Shown one piece after another: positions 1-10,050 of a DNA stretch of 47,938 nucleotides. Origin of the DNA: Yoonia sp. Lineage in GTDB: Bacteria > Pseudomonadota > Alphaproteobacteria > Rhodobacterales > Rhodobacteraceae. The position numbers were made by a program, and so were the translations under genes. The notes below the pieces were generated by a model, which was not told where the DNA came from, did no database searches, and saw only the letters and a program-made list of their open reading frames with translations. The stretch's first letter is position 1. Each line of letters begins with the position of its first letter. The stretch lies in assembly GCF_014859355.1 (NCBI RefSeq), contig NZ_JACUUJ010000022.1, forward strand, positions 1-47,938, given 5' to 3'.

Positions 1-30
1 GGATCCCGACGCAGTGATGAACGCCTATAA

Positions 31-483
31 GCCGGAGCGGTATCAGATGAGGCGCGATGCAGCCAAGCCGACGACCATGAGCTGGAGCGCATGGCGCAGC
101 GTATTCGTGCGCGGGCTATCCGCCGGGCTGGGGAATTGCTGAAACAGATTGAGCCTGCGCCCAATCAACATGTTGCTGGTATGGGCGCCCACACCAGCAG
201 GTCAGATGCCGCCCGCGATGCTGGCATGTCCAAGCACCAGCAAGTGCAAGCAACCCGCCTTGCTAACATTCGAGAGCAAGAGTTTGAAGCGCAAGTTGAT
301 AGCCCTAAGCCGCCAACGCTTTCGCAGTTGGCCGCGCAAGGGACAAAACCGCGCGGGGCAGATGGAGCCGAAAAGCTGACGCGGCGTAATTTATCCGTTA
401 AAATCCGTCTGTTTTACAATGGCGGGTATTGCGGCGGGTATATTTTCGATCTTCAAGAAAGTCTTTTGAAAACATACACTTAA
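31..483 (+). pseudogene. Degraded phage/plasmid-type ORF (left-edge remnant)
   Basis: The frame is open from base 31; an ATG lies at 91, but similar-looking sequence (ADDHELERMAQRIRARAIRR) already precedes it, so the true N-terminus is lost upstream or in another frame. The stretch RAGELLKQIEPA followed by SRSDAARDAGMSKHQ is the charged helical segment common in phage and plasmid replication-region proteins of alphaproteobacteria, usually linked to ParB-like or methyltransferase domains. The last 35 or so residues, rich in Tyr and Phe, do not look like part of that family and probably come from reading into unrelated DNA. It ends 10 bp from the 3' end of tRNA-Ser, a usual integration point. 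I infer a decayed element end; the family assignment is from memory. Confidence 0.45.
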
Positions 484-492
484 ATTAGTTAA

Positions 493-582
493 TGGCGGAG
501 AGACAGGGATTCGAACCCTGGGTGGGCTTGCACCCACAACGGTTTTCGAGACCGCCCCGTTCGACCACTCCGGCACCTCTCC
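493..582 (-). tRNA. tRNA-Ser (anticodon CGA)
   Basis: Read on the minus strand this is a 90-nt class II tRNA with an encoded CCA end. The acceptor stem GGAGAGG pairs with the seven bases before the GCCA tail (last pair G-U). The T arm has GGTTCGAATCC, the anticodon loop contains TCTCGAAAAC giving CGA, and there is a long variable arm (GTGGGTGCAAGCCCAC). A weak promoter candidate lies upstream on the same strand: TTGCAC (complement of 619-624) and TAGTGC (complement of 596-601), 17 bp apart. Confidence 0.95.
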
Positions 583-718
583 ATGATCGTTGTCCGCACT
601 AATGCGGGTGTGACGTCGGTGCAATAGGCAATTTGCTTGGATCTGGAATTACGCGTCAAAATGTCAGAACCATCGCACCTTTCTGTTCGCAACGATCAGG
701 TTTGGACTGTATTTTTTC

Positions 719-747
719 TTGACATCGCAGCGTATCAGCCACATAAG
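719..747 (+). promoter_or_regulatory. Likely sigma-70 promoter of rplU-rpmA
   Basis: A perfect -35 hexamer TTGACA (719-724) is followed after 17 bp by CATAAG (742-747), a 4/6 match to TATAAT. It lies about 130 bp before rplU, leaving a long leader. Apart from this, the 300-bp gap between the tRNA and rplU shows no credible gene. Confidence 0.6.
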
Positions 748-882
748 CCGCCATCTCGGCAAGGGTTGCCGGGTTTTTTGCGGAATATCGCCCAATGGGC
801 GCGCAGTCCACAGGCGGCAGTTTGTCACCAACACCCGGTCAGCCGGGGGGCCTCAGAGACGCGAAAGATAAAGGATGAATAA

Positions 883-1542
883 ATGTTTGCGGTTCTCAAG
901 ACCGGCGGCAAGCAGTACAAAGTCGCCTCGGGTGATGTGCTGCGCGTCGAAAAACTGGCAGCGACTGCCGGTGAAAAAGTGCAATTCAACGAAATTCTGA
1001 TGGTTGGTTCCACCGTTGGTGCCCCGTTTGTTGAAGGTGCAGGCGTGCAGGCCGAAGTGATCGACCAGATCAAAGGCGAAAAGACAATCAATTTTGTCAA
1101 GCGGCGGCGTAAGCACGGCAGCCAGCGGACGAAAGGCCACCGTCAAAACCTGACACTGGTGCGGATCGGCGACATCTTGGAATCAGGCGCCGATAAATCC
1201 GGTGTGAAAGCTGCCGAAAACGGCGCAGGTTTTGAAATTGTCCGTGCCGTTGGCGCGCCAACATCAAAGAAAGCGGCCGCAGCCGCAGCACGTGCATCTG
1301 CGCCGAAATCGGCAAAGCCCGCTATTGCCACCGTCGTTGAAGGTGCTGATGATCTGAAAAAGCTGTCGGGCGTCGGCCCCGCGCTGGAAAAAAAGCTGCA
1401 TGACGCAGGCGTGACCACCTTTGCCCAGATCGCAGCATGGACGGAATCTGATGTGGCTGCTATGGACGAGAAACTGTCGTTCAAGGGCCGGATCGAACGT
1501 GAAGGCTGGATCGCGCAAGCGGTCGAGCTGGCAAAAGGGTAA
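883..1542 (+). CDS. rplU: 50S ribosomal protein L21 with C-terminal helix-hairpin-helix extension
   Basis: Residues 1-103 or so are L21 (start MFAVLKTGGKQYKV, and the basic KRRRKHGSQRTKGHRQ RNA-binding stretch), a 23S rRNA-binding protein of the large subunit. Typical bacterial L21 ends near there. This one has 219 residues: an Ala/Lys linker (about 125-150) leads into a domain with KLSGVGPALEKKLHDAGV, a helix-hairpin-helix signature, and a Trp-rich end. The same extension is known in L21 and in NADH dehydrogenase subunit E of Rhodobacterales; its role is unclear. rpmA follows after 12 bp, the usual rplU-rpmA pair. The start is set by the L21 N-terminus, with a purine-rich AAAGATAAAGGATG region upstream. 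Confidence 0.96.
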   Translation: MFAVLKTGGKQYKVASGDVLRVEKLAATAGEKVQFNEILMVGSTVGAPFVEGAGVQAEVIDQIKGEKTINFVKRRRKHGSQRTKGHRQNLTLVRIGDILESGADKSGVKAAENGAGFEIVRAVGAPTSKKAAAAAARASAPKSAKPAIATVVEGADDLKKLSGVGPALEKKLHDAGVTTFAQIAAWTESDVAAMDEKLSFKGRIEREGWIAQAVELAKG

Positions 1543-1554
1543 GGAGACAGACCA

Positions 1555-1824
1555 ATGGCACATAAAAAAGCAGGCGGCTCATCCCGTAACGGGCGCGACT
1601 CAGCCGGTCGTCGTCTGGGTGTAAAGAAATTCGGTGGTGAAGCCGTCATTCCCGGTAACATCATCATGCGTCAGCGCGGCACCAAGATGTGGCCCGGGAT
1701 GGGCGTTGGCATGGGCAAGGATCACACGATTTTTGCAACCGCCGAAGGCGCTGTAAAATTCCACAAGGGCCTGAAGGGCCGCACCTTTATTTCGGTTCTT
1801 CCCGTGGCAGAGGCCGCTGAATAA
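1555..1824 (+). CDS. rpmA: 50S ribosomal protein L27
   Basis: This 89-residue protein has the L27 N-terminus [16 protein letters not shown] and the conserved [17 protein letters not shown] core. L27 reaches toward the peptidyl-transferase centre through its N-terminal tail. No cleavable N-terminal leader like that of Firmicutes L27 is present. The gene lies 12 bp after rplU with the ribosome-binding site AAGGAGA, and an intrinsic terminator follows 26 bp downstream, so rplU-rpmA is a closed two-gene operon. Confidence 0.98.
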   Translation: MAHKKAGGSSRNGRDSAGRRLGVKKFGGEAVIPGNIIMRQRGTKMWPGMGVGMGKDHTIFATAEGAVKFHKGLKGRTFISVLPVAEAAE

Positions 1825-1850
1825 ACCGTAACCTTAGGTAACGCATTTGG

Positions 1851-1880
1851 GGGGATCGGTGAACGCCGGTCCCCTTTTTT
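1851..1880 (+). terminator. Intrinsic terminator after rpmA
   Basis: The stem GGGGATCGG / CCGGTCCCC (one G-U pair) encloses the loop TGAACG and is followed by six T residues. It ends the rplU-rpmA transcript and separates it from the acetyltransferase gene. Confidence 0.85.
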
Positions 1881-1947
1881 GTTCATAATTCTGCCACCAT
1901 ATCTGCGTAGTGGGGGGAAGTGGATCACGGTTCCGGAGGAGGGCACC

Positions 1948-2490
1948 ATGCGACACGAAGATATCATCGTGCAGGACACGATCAGCGCGGAACGGGTTGT
2001 ATTGCGTCCGTGCCGAAAATCTGATGCGGGGCTGATTGCCATGTATGCGTCTGATGACCGGCTGGCCCGCGGCACCCGTGCCATACCACACCCGTTGCCG
2101 CCTGGCACGGTCGAGGCCATGATCGAACGTGCTGCACGCCCCGACCGGACCGAGGATATCTGGGTCATCGACGGGTCCACCCATGGCCATGCAGAGGCCC
2201 TGGGGTTGATCACGCTCGAACGGATGGACCGCAATCAATCTGAAATTTTCTACTGGATCGCGCCGGCCTTTTGGAATTGTGGTTTTGCGTCCGAGGCGGT
2301 GCGCGCCCTGATCGCGGCCAATCCGCATCAGGCGGACCGGATTTTTGCAGAGGTGTTTCAGGATAACCCCGGATCGGCGCGTGTGCTGACCAATTGCGGG
2401 TTTGATTACCTTGGTGATGCAGAGGCGTTTTCAGTCTCGCGCAATGCAACCGTGCAGACATGGACCTATACGCTTAAGACAAAGCCATGA
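1948..2490 (+). CDS. GNAT-family N-acetyltransferase
   Basis: The 180-residue product resembles RimJ/RimL-type GNAT proteins. An N-terminal strand ERVVLRPCRKSDAG, the middle IFYWIAPAFWNCGFASEAVRALI (acetyl-CoA-binding region; the usual GxGxxxEA is here NCGFASEA), and the late NPGSARVLTNCGFDYLGD match the fold's order. An acetyl-CoA-dependent transfer to a protein or small-molecule amine is expected; the substrate cannot be told. I chose ATG 1948 because GGAGGAG lies just upstream; a longer in-frame start at 1879 would sit inside the rpmA terminator. The gene stands between the L21/L27 operon and obgE, a common alphaproteobacterial order. Confidence 0.85.
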   Translation: MRHEDIIVQDTISAERVVLRPCRKSDAGLIAMYASDDRLARGTRAIPHPLPPGTVEAMIERAARPDRTEDIWVIDGSTHGHAEALGLITLERMDRNQSEIFYWIAPAFWNCGFASEAVRALIAANPHQADRIFAEVFQDNPGSARVLTNCGFDYLGDAEAFSVSRNATVQTWTYTLKTKP

Positions 2491-2510
2491 CCTGACCTGC
2501 GCGGCATGGC

Positions 2511-4711
<2,201 letters not shown>

Positions 4712-4720
4712 GGGGCGGAA

Positions 4721-5983
4721 ATGAACGACCACGACACAATCGGGCCGATGATGGTGCAAATCGGGGCCGATGCCCGCGCGGCGGCAACGCTGCTGGCAAC
4801 GGCGAAAGCTTCGGCAAAGCAAATGGCGCTGCGTGTCGCCTCCGATGCCGTCTGGGACCAGCGCGCGGCGATCATTGCGGCGAACAAGCTGGATCTGGCC
4901 TTTGGCGCCGACAAGGGTCTGTCGCCCGCGATGATGGACCGGTTGATGCTGGATGAAACCCGTATTCAGGGCATGGTGGACAGCCTGCGTGCGGTTGCGG
5001 CACAGGCTGATCCGGTGGGGGCGGTGATGGATGAATGGACCCGGCCCAACGGGCTGCATATTCGGCGCGTGCGCACCCCAATTGGCGTGATCGGCGTTAT
5101 CTATGAAAGCCGCCCGAACGTGACGGCGGATGCCGGTGCGCTGTGCCTGAAATCGGGCAACGCGGTGATCTTGCGCGGGGGGTCGGAAAGTTTCCATTCG
5201 TCCCACGCGATCCACGCCTGCCTTGTGGCGGGGTTGCAGGCGGCGGGGTTGCCGGACAAGGCGATTCAGCTGATCCCGACACGCGACCGGGCCGCGGTGA
5301 CAGCGATGTTGCAGGCCACCGATTATATCGACGTGATCGTGCCACGCGGCGGCAAGGGCCTTGTCGGGTTGGTCCAACGCGAGGCGCGGGTGCCGGTGTT
5401 CGCGCATCTGGAAGGGGTTTGTCACGTCTATGTTGACGGTGCCGCCGATCTGGACAAGGCGCGCGCGGTGCTGCTGAACGCCAAGACCCGGCGCACGGGC
5501 ATTTGCGGCGCGGCCGAGGCCGTGCTGGTTGATCGTGCCTTTCACGACAAATACGGCGATGTGCTGATCCGCGATCTGCTGGACGCCGGCGTCGAAGTGC
5601 GCGCGGATGATGTGCTGGCAATTACCGGCACGGTGGCGGCAAAGCCAGATGACTACGGGCGCGAATTTTTGGATATGATCATCGCAGCCCGTCAGGTTGA
5701 CGGCATTGACGGTGCCATTGCCCATATCCGGCAATACGGATCGCACCACACCGACGCGATCATCACCGAGGATGACGCCGTGGCCGACAGGTTTTTCCGC
5801 GAACTTGATAGCGCGATCCTGATGCGCAACGCTTCGACCCAGTTCGCAGATGGCGGTGAATTCGGCATGGGCGCCGAAATTGGCATTGCCACCGGCAAAC
5901 TGCACGCACGCGGCCCGGTGGGTGCCGAACAACTGACCAGTTTCAAATATCTGGTCACGGGCGATGGCACCGTGCGGGGTTAG
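4721..5983 (+). CDS. proA: Gamma-glutamyl phosphate reductase
   Basis: ProA reduces gamma-glutamyl phosphate with NADPH to glutamate semialdehyde, which cyclises toward proline. The 420-residue sequence is a standard aldehyde-dehydrogenase-fold ProA. The catalytic Cys lies in [14 protein letters not shown], the [20 protein letters not shown] block is the classic signature, and the C-terminus has [20 protein letters not shown]. It is 9 bp after proB with GGGGCGG upstream of ATG. The stop overlaps the stop of chpT, on the other strand, by 4 bp. Confidence 0.98.
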   Translation: MNDHDTIGPMMVQIGADARAAATLLATAKASAKQMALRVASDAVWDQRAAIIAANKLDLAFGADKGLSPAMMDRLMLDETRIQGMVDSLRAVAAQADPVGAVMDEWTRPNGLHIRRVRTPIGVIGVIYESRPNVTADAGALCLKSGNAVILRGGSESFHSSHAIHACLVAGLQAAGLPDKAIQLIPTRDRAAVTAMLQATDYIDVIVPRGGKGLVGLVQREARVPVFAHLEGVCHVYVDGAADLDKARAVLLNAKTRRTGICGAAEAVLVDRAFHDKYGDVLIRDLLDAGVEVRADDVLAITGTVAAKPDDYGREFLDMIIAARQVDGIDGAIAHIRQYGSHHTDAIITEDDAVADRFFRELDSAILMRNASTQFADGGEFGMGAEIGIATGKLHARGPVGAEQLTSFKYLVTGDGTVRG

Positions 5984-6573
5984 AAACGGGCGACAACCCG
6001 GTTTTCGGCTATGCTTAGCGTCAGTTTGCGTCCGTTTTCGGCTAAAACCTCTGGCAGCAGGGCAAATTGGACCTGTGCTGGCCCATGGGTAAATGAAGAT
6101 CCGGGGCGGGTCAGATTGGCCCATAACACCTCATCGATGGCAAGCCTGCGCCCTTCGCCGACCAGCGACCAGTGATCGTTGTGACAGTTGATCTGGATGG
6201 TGCCCCCCAAGGGCAGGGCGGTTTCGATGCACTGCAACAGCAAAAAGGCCATGCGCACCATCTGGCGCGGCTGATCGCCTGTCGGATGCCAGTTATATGA
6301 CAAGCGCCCCCCCTTGGCCGTTGCAGCAAGGACCGAAAGGATCTCGCACTGCCCGATCATCTGATCCTTGGTGACGGCGCCATAAGCGATCCGAAAAAAG
6401 CGAATTCTGGCATTCGCATGAGCGACGCTATCACTGATCAGCGACAATTCGGCGCTGGGATCGCCACCTGCCAAGGATATCAGCTCCATACCATTGCCGA
6501 TTGCACCAATAGGGCTGATAAGGTCATGGCAAATACGAGAGCCAACCAGGGCGACAAGATCAGTGCGCGTCAT
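5980..6573 (-). CDS. chpT: Histidine phosphotransferase ChpT (CtrA phosphorelay)
   Basis: ChpT carries phosphate from the hybrid kinase CckA to CtrA and CpdR. The product has about 197 residues, close to the family length. The phospho-accepting helix is present as [21 protein letters not shown] with His16 in this numbering. The C-terminal half is the degenerate, non-catalytic ATPase-like domain ([17 protein letters not shown]). I chose ATG 6573 because GGAG lies 6 bases before it; a TTG at 6588 is possible. Only 26 bp separate this start from the divergent DUF3553 gene. sciP and ctrA lie about 21 kb away in the same window. Confidence 0.9.
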   Translation of the reverse strand: MTRTDLVALVGSRICHDLISPIGAIGNGMELISLAGGDPSAELSLISDSVAHANARIRFFRIAYGAVTKDQMIGQCEILSVLAATAKGGRLSYNWHPTGDQPRQMVRMAFLLLQCIETALPLGGTIQINCHNDHWSLVGEGRRLAIDEVLWANLTRPGSSFTHGPAQVQFALLPEVLAENGRKLTLSIAENRVVARF

Positions 6574-6599
6574 GCGTTCTCCGTTCAAAGGAATGTGAA

Positions 6600-6782
6600 A
6601 TGGCAGATATCAATGCGATTCTTGAACCGGGTGTGTTGGTACGCCACCCCAACCGCCCCGATTGGGGTCTTGGACAAGTACAATCAAACATTGGCGGCAA
6701 GATAACGGTTAACTTTCGCGAAGAAGGAAAGGTGGTTATCGACGGGGCGCGGATACAGCTTGTCATTGCGTTCCCTGACTGA
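6600..6782 (+). CDS. DUF3553 small protein
   Basis: This 60-residue protein matches the DUF3553 pattern: EPGVLVRHPNRPDWGLGQVQS, then GGKITVNFREEGKVVI. It resembles short Tudor- or CarD-like beta modules; the function is unknown. AAGGA lies 7 bases before ATG. It is divergent from chpT with only 26 bp between the starts, so the two promoters must lie in or overlap each other's 5' region. Confidence 0.85.
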   Translation: MADINAILEPGVLVRHPNRPDWGLGQVQSNIGGKITVNFREEGKVVIDGARIQLVIAFPD

Positions 6783-6910
6783 TGTTTGTCATCTCACGGT
6801 ATGCGATCCCCCCGACCTGTCAATCATGATGTTTCACCTTGTCCACGAAATGGTTGCCAAAAGGTTACCGAATTTTTAGAAAGCAGCCTCTTGCAAAGGC
6901 TGACAAAAGC

Positions 6911-7687
6911 ATGACCCGCGATCTTCCCGCTTTTACGGTAAAACTGGCGCAGACAGATGATGATCTGCGAGCGGCGCAACGGTTGCGCTATAAAGTATTT
7001 GTGACTGAAATGGGCGGTGACGGTCCGCTGGTTGATCATGAAGTCCAGCTGGAGGTTGATACCTTCGATGCGCATGCGCATCACCTTTTGCTGTGCGACA
7101 ACCGGCGGTCTGGGGATGATCAGGTCGTGGGTGTTTATCGGTTGATGACACAGGCGGCGGCGGCGGCGGTGGGGCAATTCTATTGTGAATCTGAATATGA
7201 CCTGACACCTCTGTATCAGAGCGGCAAGCGATTGCTGGAATTGGGCCGGTCCTGTCTGCATCCAGATTATCGCGGTGGCATGGGATTGATGCAGATGTGG
7301 TCAGGGCTCGCAGAATTTGTCGACCGTGAAGGGATCGATCTGCTGTTTGGTGTCGCGTCATTTCCAGGAACGGATATTGCAGCCCTTGCCGGCCCGCTCA
7401 GCCTTTTGCATCAGCGGCACCTTGCGCCGCCTGAGCTGCGCGTGACGGCCCGCGGGGCAGGGGCGATCAGGATGGATCAGATCGCGCCTGCGCAGGTTGA
7501 TCCGGTGGCAGCGATGCGCGCGACGCCAGCACTGATCAAGGGGTATTTGCGGCTGGGGGGCGTTGTTGGCGAAGGCGCTTTCATCGACAAGGCCTTTAAC
7601 ACGGTTGATGTTTGTCTGATCCTTGACACCGATGTCATCAGCGCGATGCAGCGCAATATTTATTCCCGGGGCCAAGGGCTTGGCTGA
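6911..7687 (+). CDS. olsB: L-ornithine N(alpha)-acyltransferase OlsB
   Basis: OlsB transfers a 3-hydroxyacyl group from acyl carrier protein to ornithine, making lyso-ornithine lipid. About 258 residues with the GNAT-like OlsB features: RLRYKVFVTEMGG near the N-terminus, DTFDAHAHHLLL, then ELGRSCLHPDYRGG (acyltransferase core) and GVASFPGTD. The start at 6911 gives the family-like N-terminus; an upstream in-frame ATG at 6839 would add 24 atypical residues. The olsA frame begins inside its stop region, so this is the usual olsB-olsA pair. Ornithine lipids are common phosphorus-free membrane lipids in Rhodobacterales. Confidence 0.9.
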   Translation: MTRDLPAFTVKLAQTDDDLRAAQRLRYKVFVTEMGGDGPLVDHEVQLEVDTFDAHAHHLLLCDNRRSGDDQVVGVYRLMTQAAAAAVGQFYCESEYDLTPLYQSGKRLLELGRSCLHPDYRGGMGLMQMWSGLAEFVDREGIDLLFGVASFPGTDIAALAGPLSLLHQRHLAPPELRVTARGAGAIRMDQIAPAQVDPVAAMRATPALIKGYLRLGGVVGEGAFIDKAFNTVDVCLILDTDVISAMQRNIYSRGQGLG

Positions 7688-8510
7688 TGATCGGTGGCAA
7701 GACGCGGCTTTGCCGCAGCCGCCCCTGACGCTATCGGCGCTGTGGCGTGTTATCCGCCGGGGGGTGCCGCTGGCGCTGCTTGTTTTTGGTGGCCTGTTGG
7801 TGCTGCTGATTGTGCGATTGATCGAACGGCCGCTTTATGGGCAACGTCGTCCGATCACGCCCTACATTACACAAATGGTCTGTCGCACTGCCTTTCGCGT
7901 GATGGGTATCCGCTATTCCAGCCGCGGTGTGCCGATGCAAGGGCCGGGGGCTGTCGTGGCCAATCACGCGTCCTGGCTGGATATTTTTGCACTGAACGCG
8001 CGCAAGCGGATATATTTTGTCTCGAAGGCCGAAGTGGCGGCTTGGCCCGGCATTGGCTGGCTGGCGCGCGCCACGGGGACCGTCTTTATCAAACGCGACC
8101 GCCGCGAAGCGGCCAGCCAGATCGCGGTGTTTCGTGAAAGGTTGGCAGTCGGGCATAAACTGCTTTTTTTCCCCGAGGGCACGTCAACTGACGGGCTGCG
8201 GGTGCTGCCGTTCAAACCAACGTTGTTTGCGGCGTTTTTTGATCCTGATCTGGCGCAAAGGCTTCAATTGCAGCCAGTGACGGTGCGTTATACCGCGCCA
8301 AAGGGCTTAGACCCGCGGTTTTACGGCTGGTGGGGCGATATGGATTTTGGCCCGCATCTTCTGCAAATACTGGCCCAAAAACGGCAGGGCAGCGTGACGG
8401 TGCAGTATCACCCGCCGGTGCGGCTGATGGATTTTACAGATCGCAAGGCTCTGGCCAAAACGCTGGAAGACAAGGTGCGCAGCGGGCTACCCCCCCATGA
8501 GGGCACGTAG
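7680..8510 (+). CDS. olsA: 1-acyl-sn-glycerol-3-phosphate / lyso-ornithine lipid acyltransferase
   Basis: OlsA adds the second acyl chain to lyso-ornithine lipid (some homologues also act on lysophosphatidate). The sequence has an N-terminal membrane segment (VPLALLVFGGLLVLLIV), the NHASWLDIF motif (NHx4D) and FFPEGTSTDG (the FPEGT motif) of the PlsC family. The best start is TTG 7680, which overlaps the olsB stop by 8 bp; no ATG in this frame gives a sensible coupled start. About 276 residues. The 3' end overlaps the convergent TenI-like gene by 24 bp. Confidence 0.88.
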   Translation: MADDRWQDAALPQPPLTLSALWRVIRRGVPLALLVFGGLLVLLIVRLIERPLYGQRRPITPYITQMVCRTAFRVMGIRYSSRGVPMQGPGAVVANHASWLDIFALNARKRIYFVSKAEVAAWPGIGWLARATGTVFIKRDRREAASQIAVFRERLAVGHKLLFFPEGTSTDGLRVLPFKPTLFAAFFDPDLAQRLQLQPVTVRYTAPKGLDPRFYGWWGDMDFGPHLLQILAQKRQGSVTVQYHPPVRLMDFTDRKALAKTLEDKVRSGLPPHEGT

Positions 8511-9113
8511 GCCGACCAAGGTGCGCGCGGCATCATCGGTGCCCCAGATTTCCTCGCCGATGCCAAAGAAATCGGTGTGCGGGGCCAACTGGCGGATCAG
8601 GTCGGCATCCAGCGCGCCTTCGGCTACAACAGGCACTTCGATCATCATTGACCACCACGCGAATAATTCCAGTTCGGCCTGCCGCCCATCACCCAAGGGG
8701 GTTGCGCCGACCGGGCCAAAGCTGACGTAATCAGCACCCAGTTCACCGGCGGTCATCCCGTCATGGCGCGAATTGGCACAGAATGTGCCGACGATGGCAT
8801 CATCGCCCAGCGCTTTGCGCGCGGTTTTCACCGACCGCGCCGCATCCAGCAGATGCACACCATCCAGGCCATGCGGTTCCACCAGCATCATGTGGCTTTC
8901 GATCACCAGCGCCACTTCGCGGGCGCCTGTCACTTCGCGCAGGGCGTCTGCGGCGCGTGCGATGCGCTGGTCGTCCCTTGTGGCAAGGGCCAGCCGCACA
9001 CAGGCCACCGGGGTGCTGTCCAGACAGGCGGCCAGCTGGTCGGGGTAGGTGGACAGATCAAATGCTGTCGGCGTGATCAGATATATCTGCGGCAGGTCTT
9101 GTGCATGTGACAT
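8487..9113 (-). CDS. Thiamine phosphate synthase-like (ThiE/TenI family) protein
   Basis: The 208-residue product is a TIM-barrel protein of the ThiE/TenI family: IYLITPTAFD at the start, DGVHLLDA and GADYVSFGPVGATPLGDG in order. ThiE joins the thiazole and pyrimidine halves of thiamine; TenI-type relatives may aromatise the thiazole or have lost activity. The phosphate-binding GIGEEIWG near the end is altered from the usual GI-rich loop, and no thi genes are adjacent, so a true ThiE role is not assured. The gene converges on olsA and overlaps it by 24 bp. Confidence 0.75.
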   Translation of the reverse strand: MSHAQDLPQIYLITPTAFDLSTYPDQLAACLDSTPVACVRLALATRDDQRIARAADALREVTGAREVALVIESHMMLVEPHGLDGVHLLDAARSVKTARKALGDDAIVGTFCANSRHDGMTAGELGADYVSFGPVGATPLGDGRQAELELFAWWSMMIEVPVVAEGALDADLIRQLAPHTDFFGIGEEIWGTDDAARTLVGLRALMGG

Positions 9114-9230
9114 GGGGGTGTCCCTTATCGATGTTTGTCATGCGTTCTAACGGGCTTTGGCGGGCTTGACCATGGCTTGCCTTGCCGCAAGGGGCGGCGT
9201 ATCAGGCAGGCCGTTATCAAAGGAACATGC

Positions 9231-9971
9231 ATGCCCAGCGCCACACCACAACCCGCCTTTGTCCTGATCCGGCCGCAGATGGGTGAAAACATCGGGGCGG
9301 CGGCACGGGCGATGTGGAATTTCGGGCTGGACCGGATGCGCATCGTCGCCCCGCGCGATGGCTGGCCCAACCAAAAGGCCGTGGCGATGGCCAGCGGCGC
9401 AGGCCGTTTGCTGGACGAAGCACAGTTATTTACCGATACAGCTGCTGCGATTGCCGATTGCGATTTCGTCTATGCGACAACCGCGCGCCCCCGCGACCTG
9501 ACCAAACCCGTGTTCACGCCCGAGGCCGCAATGGCCGACGCCCGTGACCGCATCGCCGCGGGTGGCAAGGTGGCGGTGCTGTTCGGGCCTGAACGCGCGG
9601 GCATGGAAAACGACGATATCGCGCGCGCGAACGCGATTATTTCCGTGCCGGTGAACCCGGACTTTGCGTCGCTGAACCTTGCGCAATGCGTCTTGCTGAC
9701 GGGGTACGAATGGCGCCGCGCCGATGTGCCTGCGGTGCCGCTGCGGGGTGATGCGGTGGCCGACCGGGCGCAGCAGATCGAGATTGAAAAGCTAAGCCAG
9801 CATTATGAAGAGCGGCTGGAAGATGCCGGGTTTTTCTTTCCTGACCACAAGGCCGCCAACATGAAAACCAACCTGCGCAACCTGTGGTCGCGGATGCCGC
9901 TGACGCGGGCGGATGTGCAGATGCTGCACGGAATCATGCGCCAGATGGTGCGCTGGAAAGATCGCGGTTAG
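9231..9971 (+). CDS. trmJ: tRNA (cytidine/uridine-2'-O-)-methyltransferase TrmJ
   Basis: A SPOUT-class methyltransferase of 246 residues that 2'-O-methylates position 32 of some tRNAs using S-adenosylmethionine. The knot core is visible: LIRPQMGENIGAAARAMWNFG at the N-terminus, VAVLFGPERAGMENDDIARANA (motif 2) and PVNPDFASLNLAQCVLL (motif 3). The C-terminal helices are also present. ATG 9231 has AAAGGA at the right spacing; an extension to 9135 has no homologous look. ctaA follows 79 bp downstream. Confidence 0.92.
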   Translation: MPSATPQPAFVLIRPQMGENIGAAARAMWNFGLDRMRIVAPRDGWPNQKAVAMASGAGRLLDEAQLFTDTAAAIADCDFVYATTARPRDLTKPVFTPEAAMADARDRIAAGGKVAVLFGPERAGMENDDIARANAIISVPVNPDFASLNLAQCVLLTGYEWRRADVPAVPLRGDAVADRAQQIEIEKLSQHYEERLEDAGFFFPDHKAANMKTNLRNLWSRMPLTRADVQMLHGIMRQMVRWKDRG

Positions 9972-10050
9972 GGTCGCGCCGCGTCACCCTGACGCTTGCA
10001 GCCGCCGCGCCCGCGCCCTAGTTTCCGGCAAGACAAAGACGGAGCCAACA

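Noticed and set aside
1879..1947. N-terminal extension of the GNAT acetyltransferase
   Set aside because: It begins inside the rpmA terminator; the ATG at 1948 has GGAGGAG upstream.
7694..8137. Alternative plus-strand frame inside olsA
   Set aside because: Ala/Gly/Trp-rich shadow of olsA without start signals.
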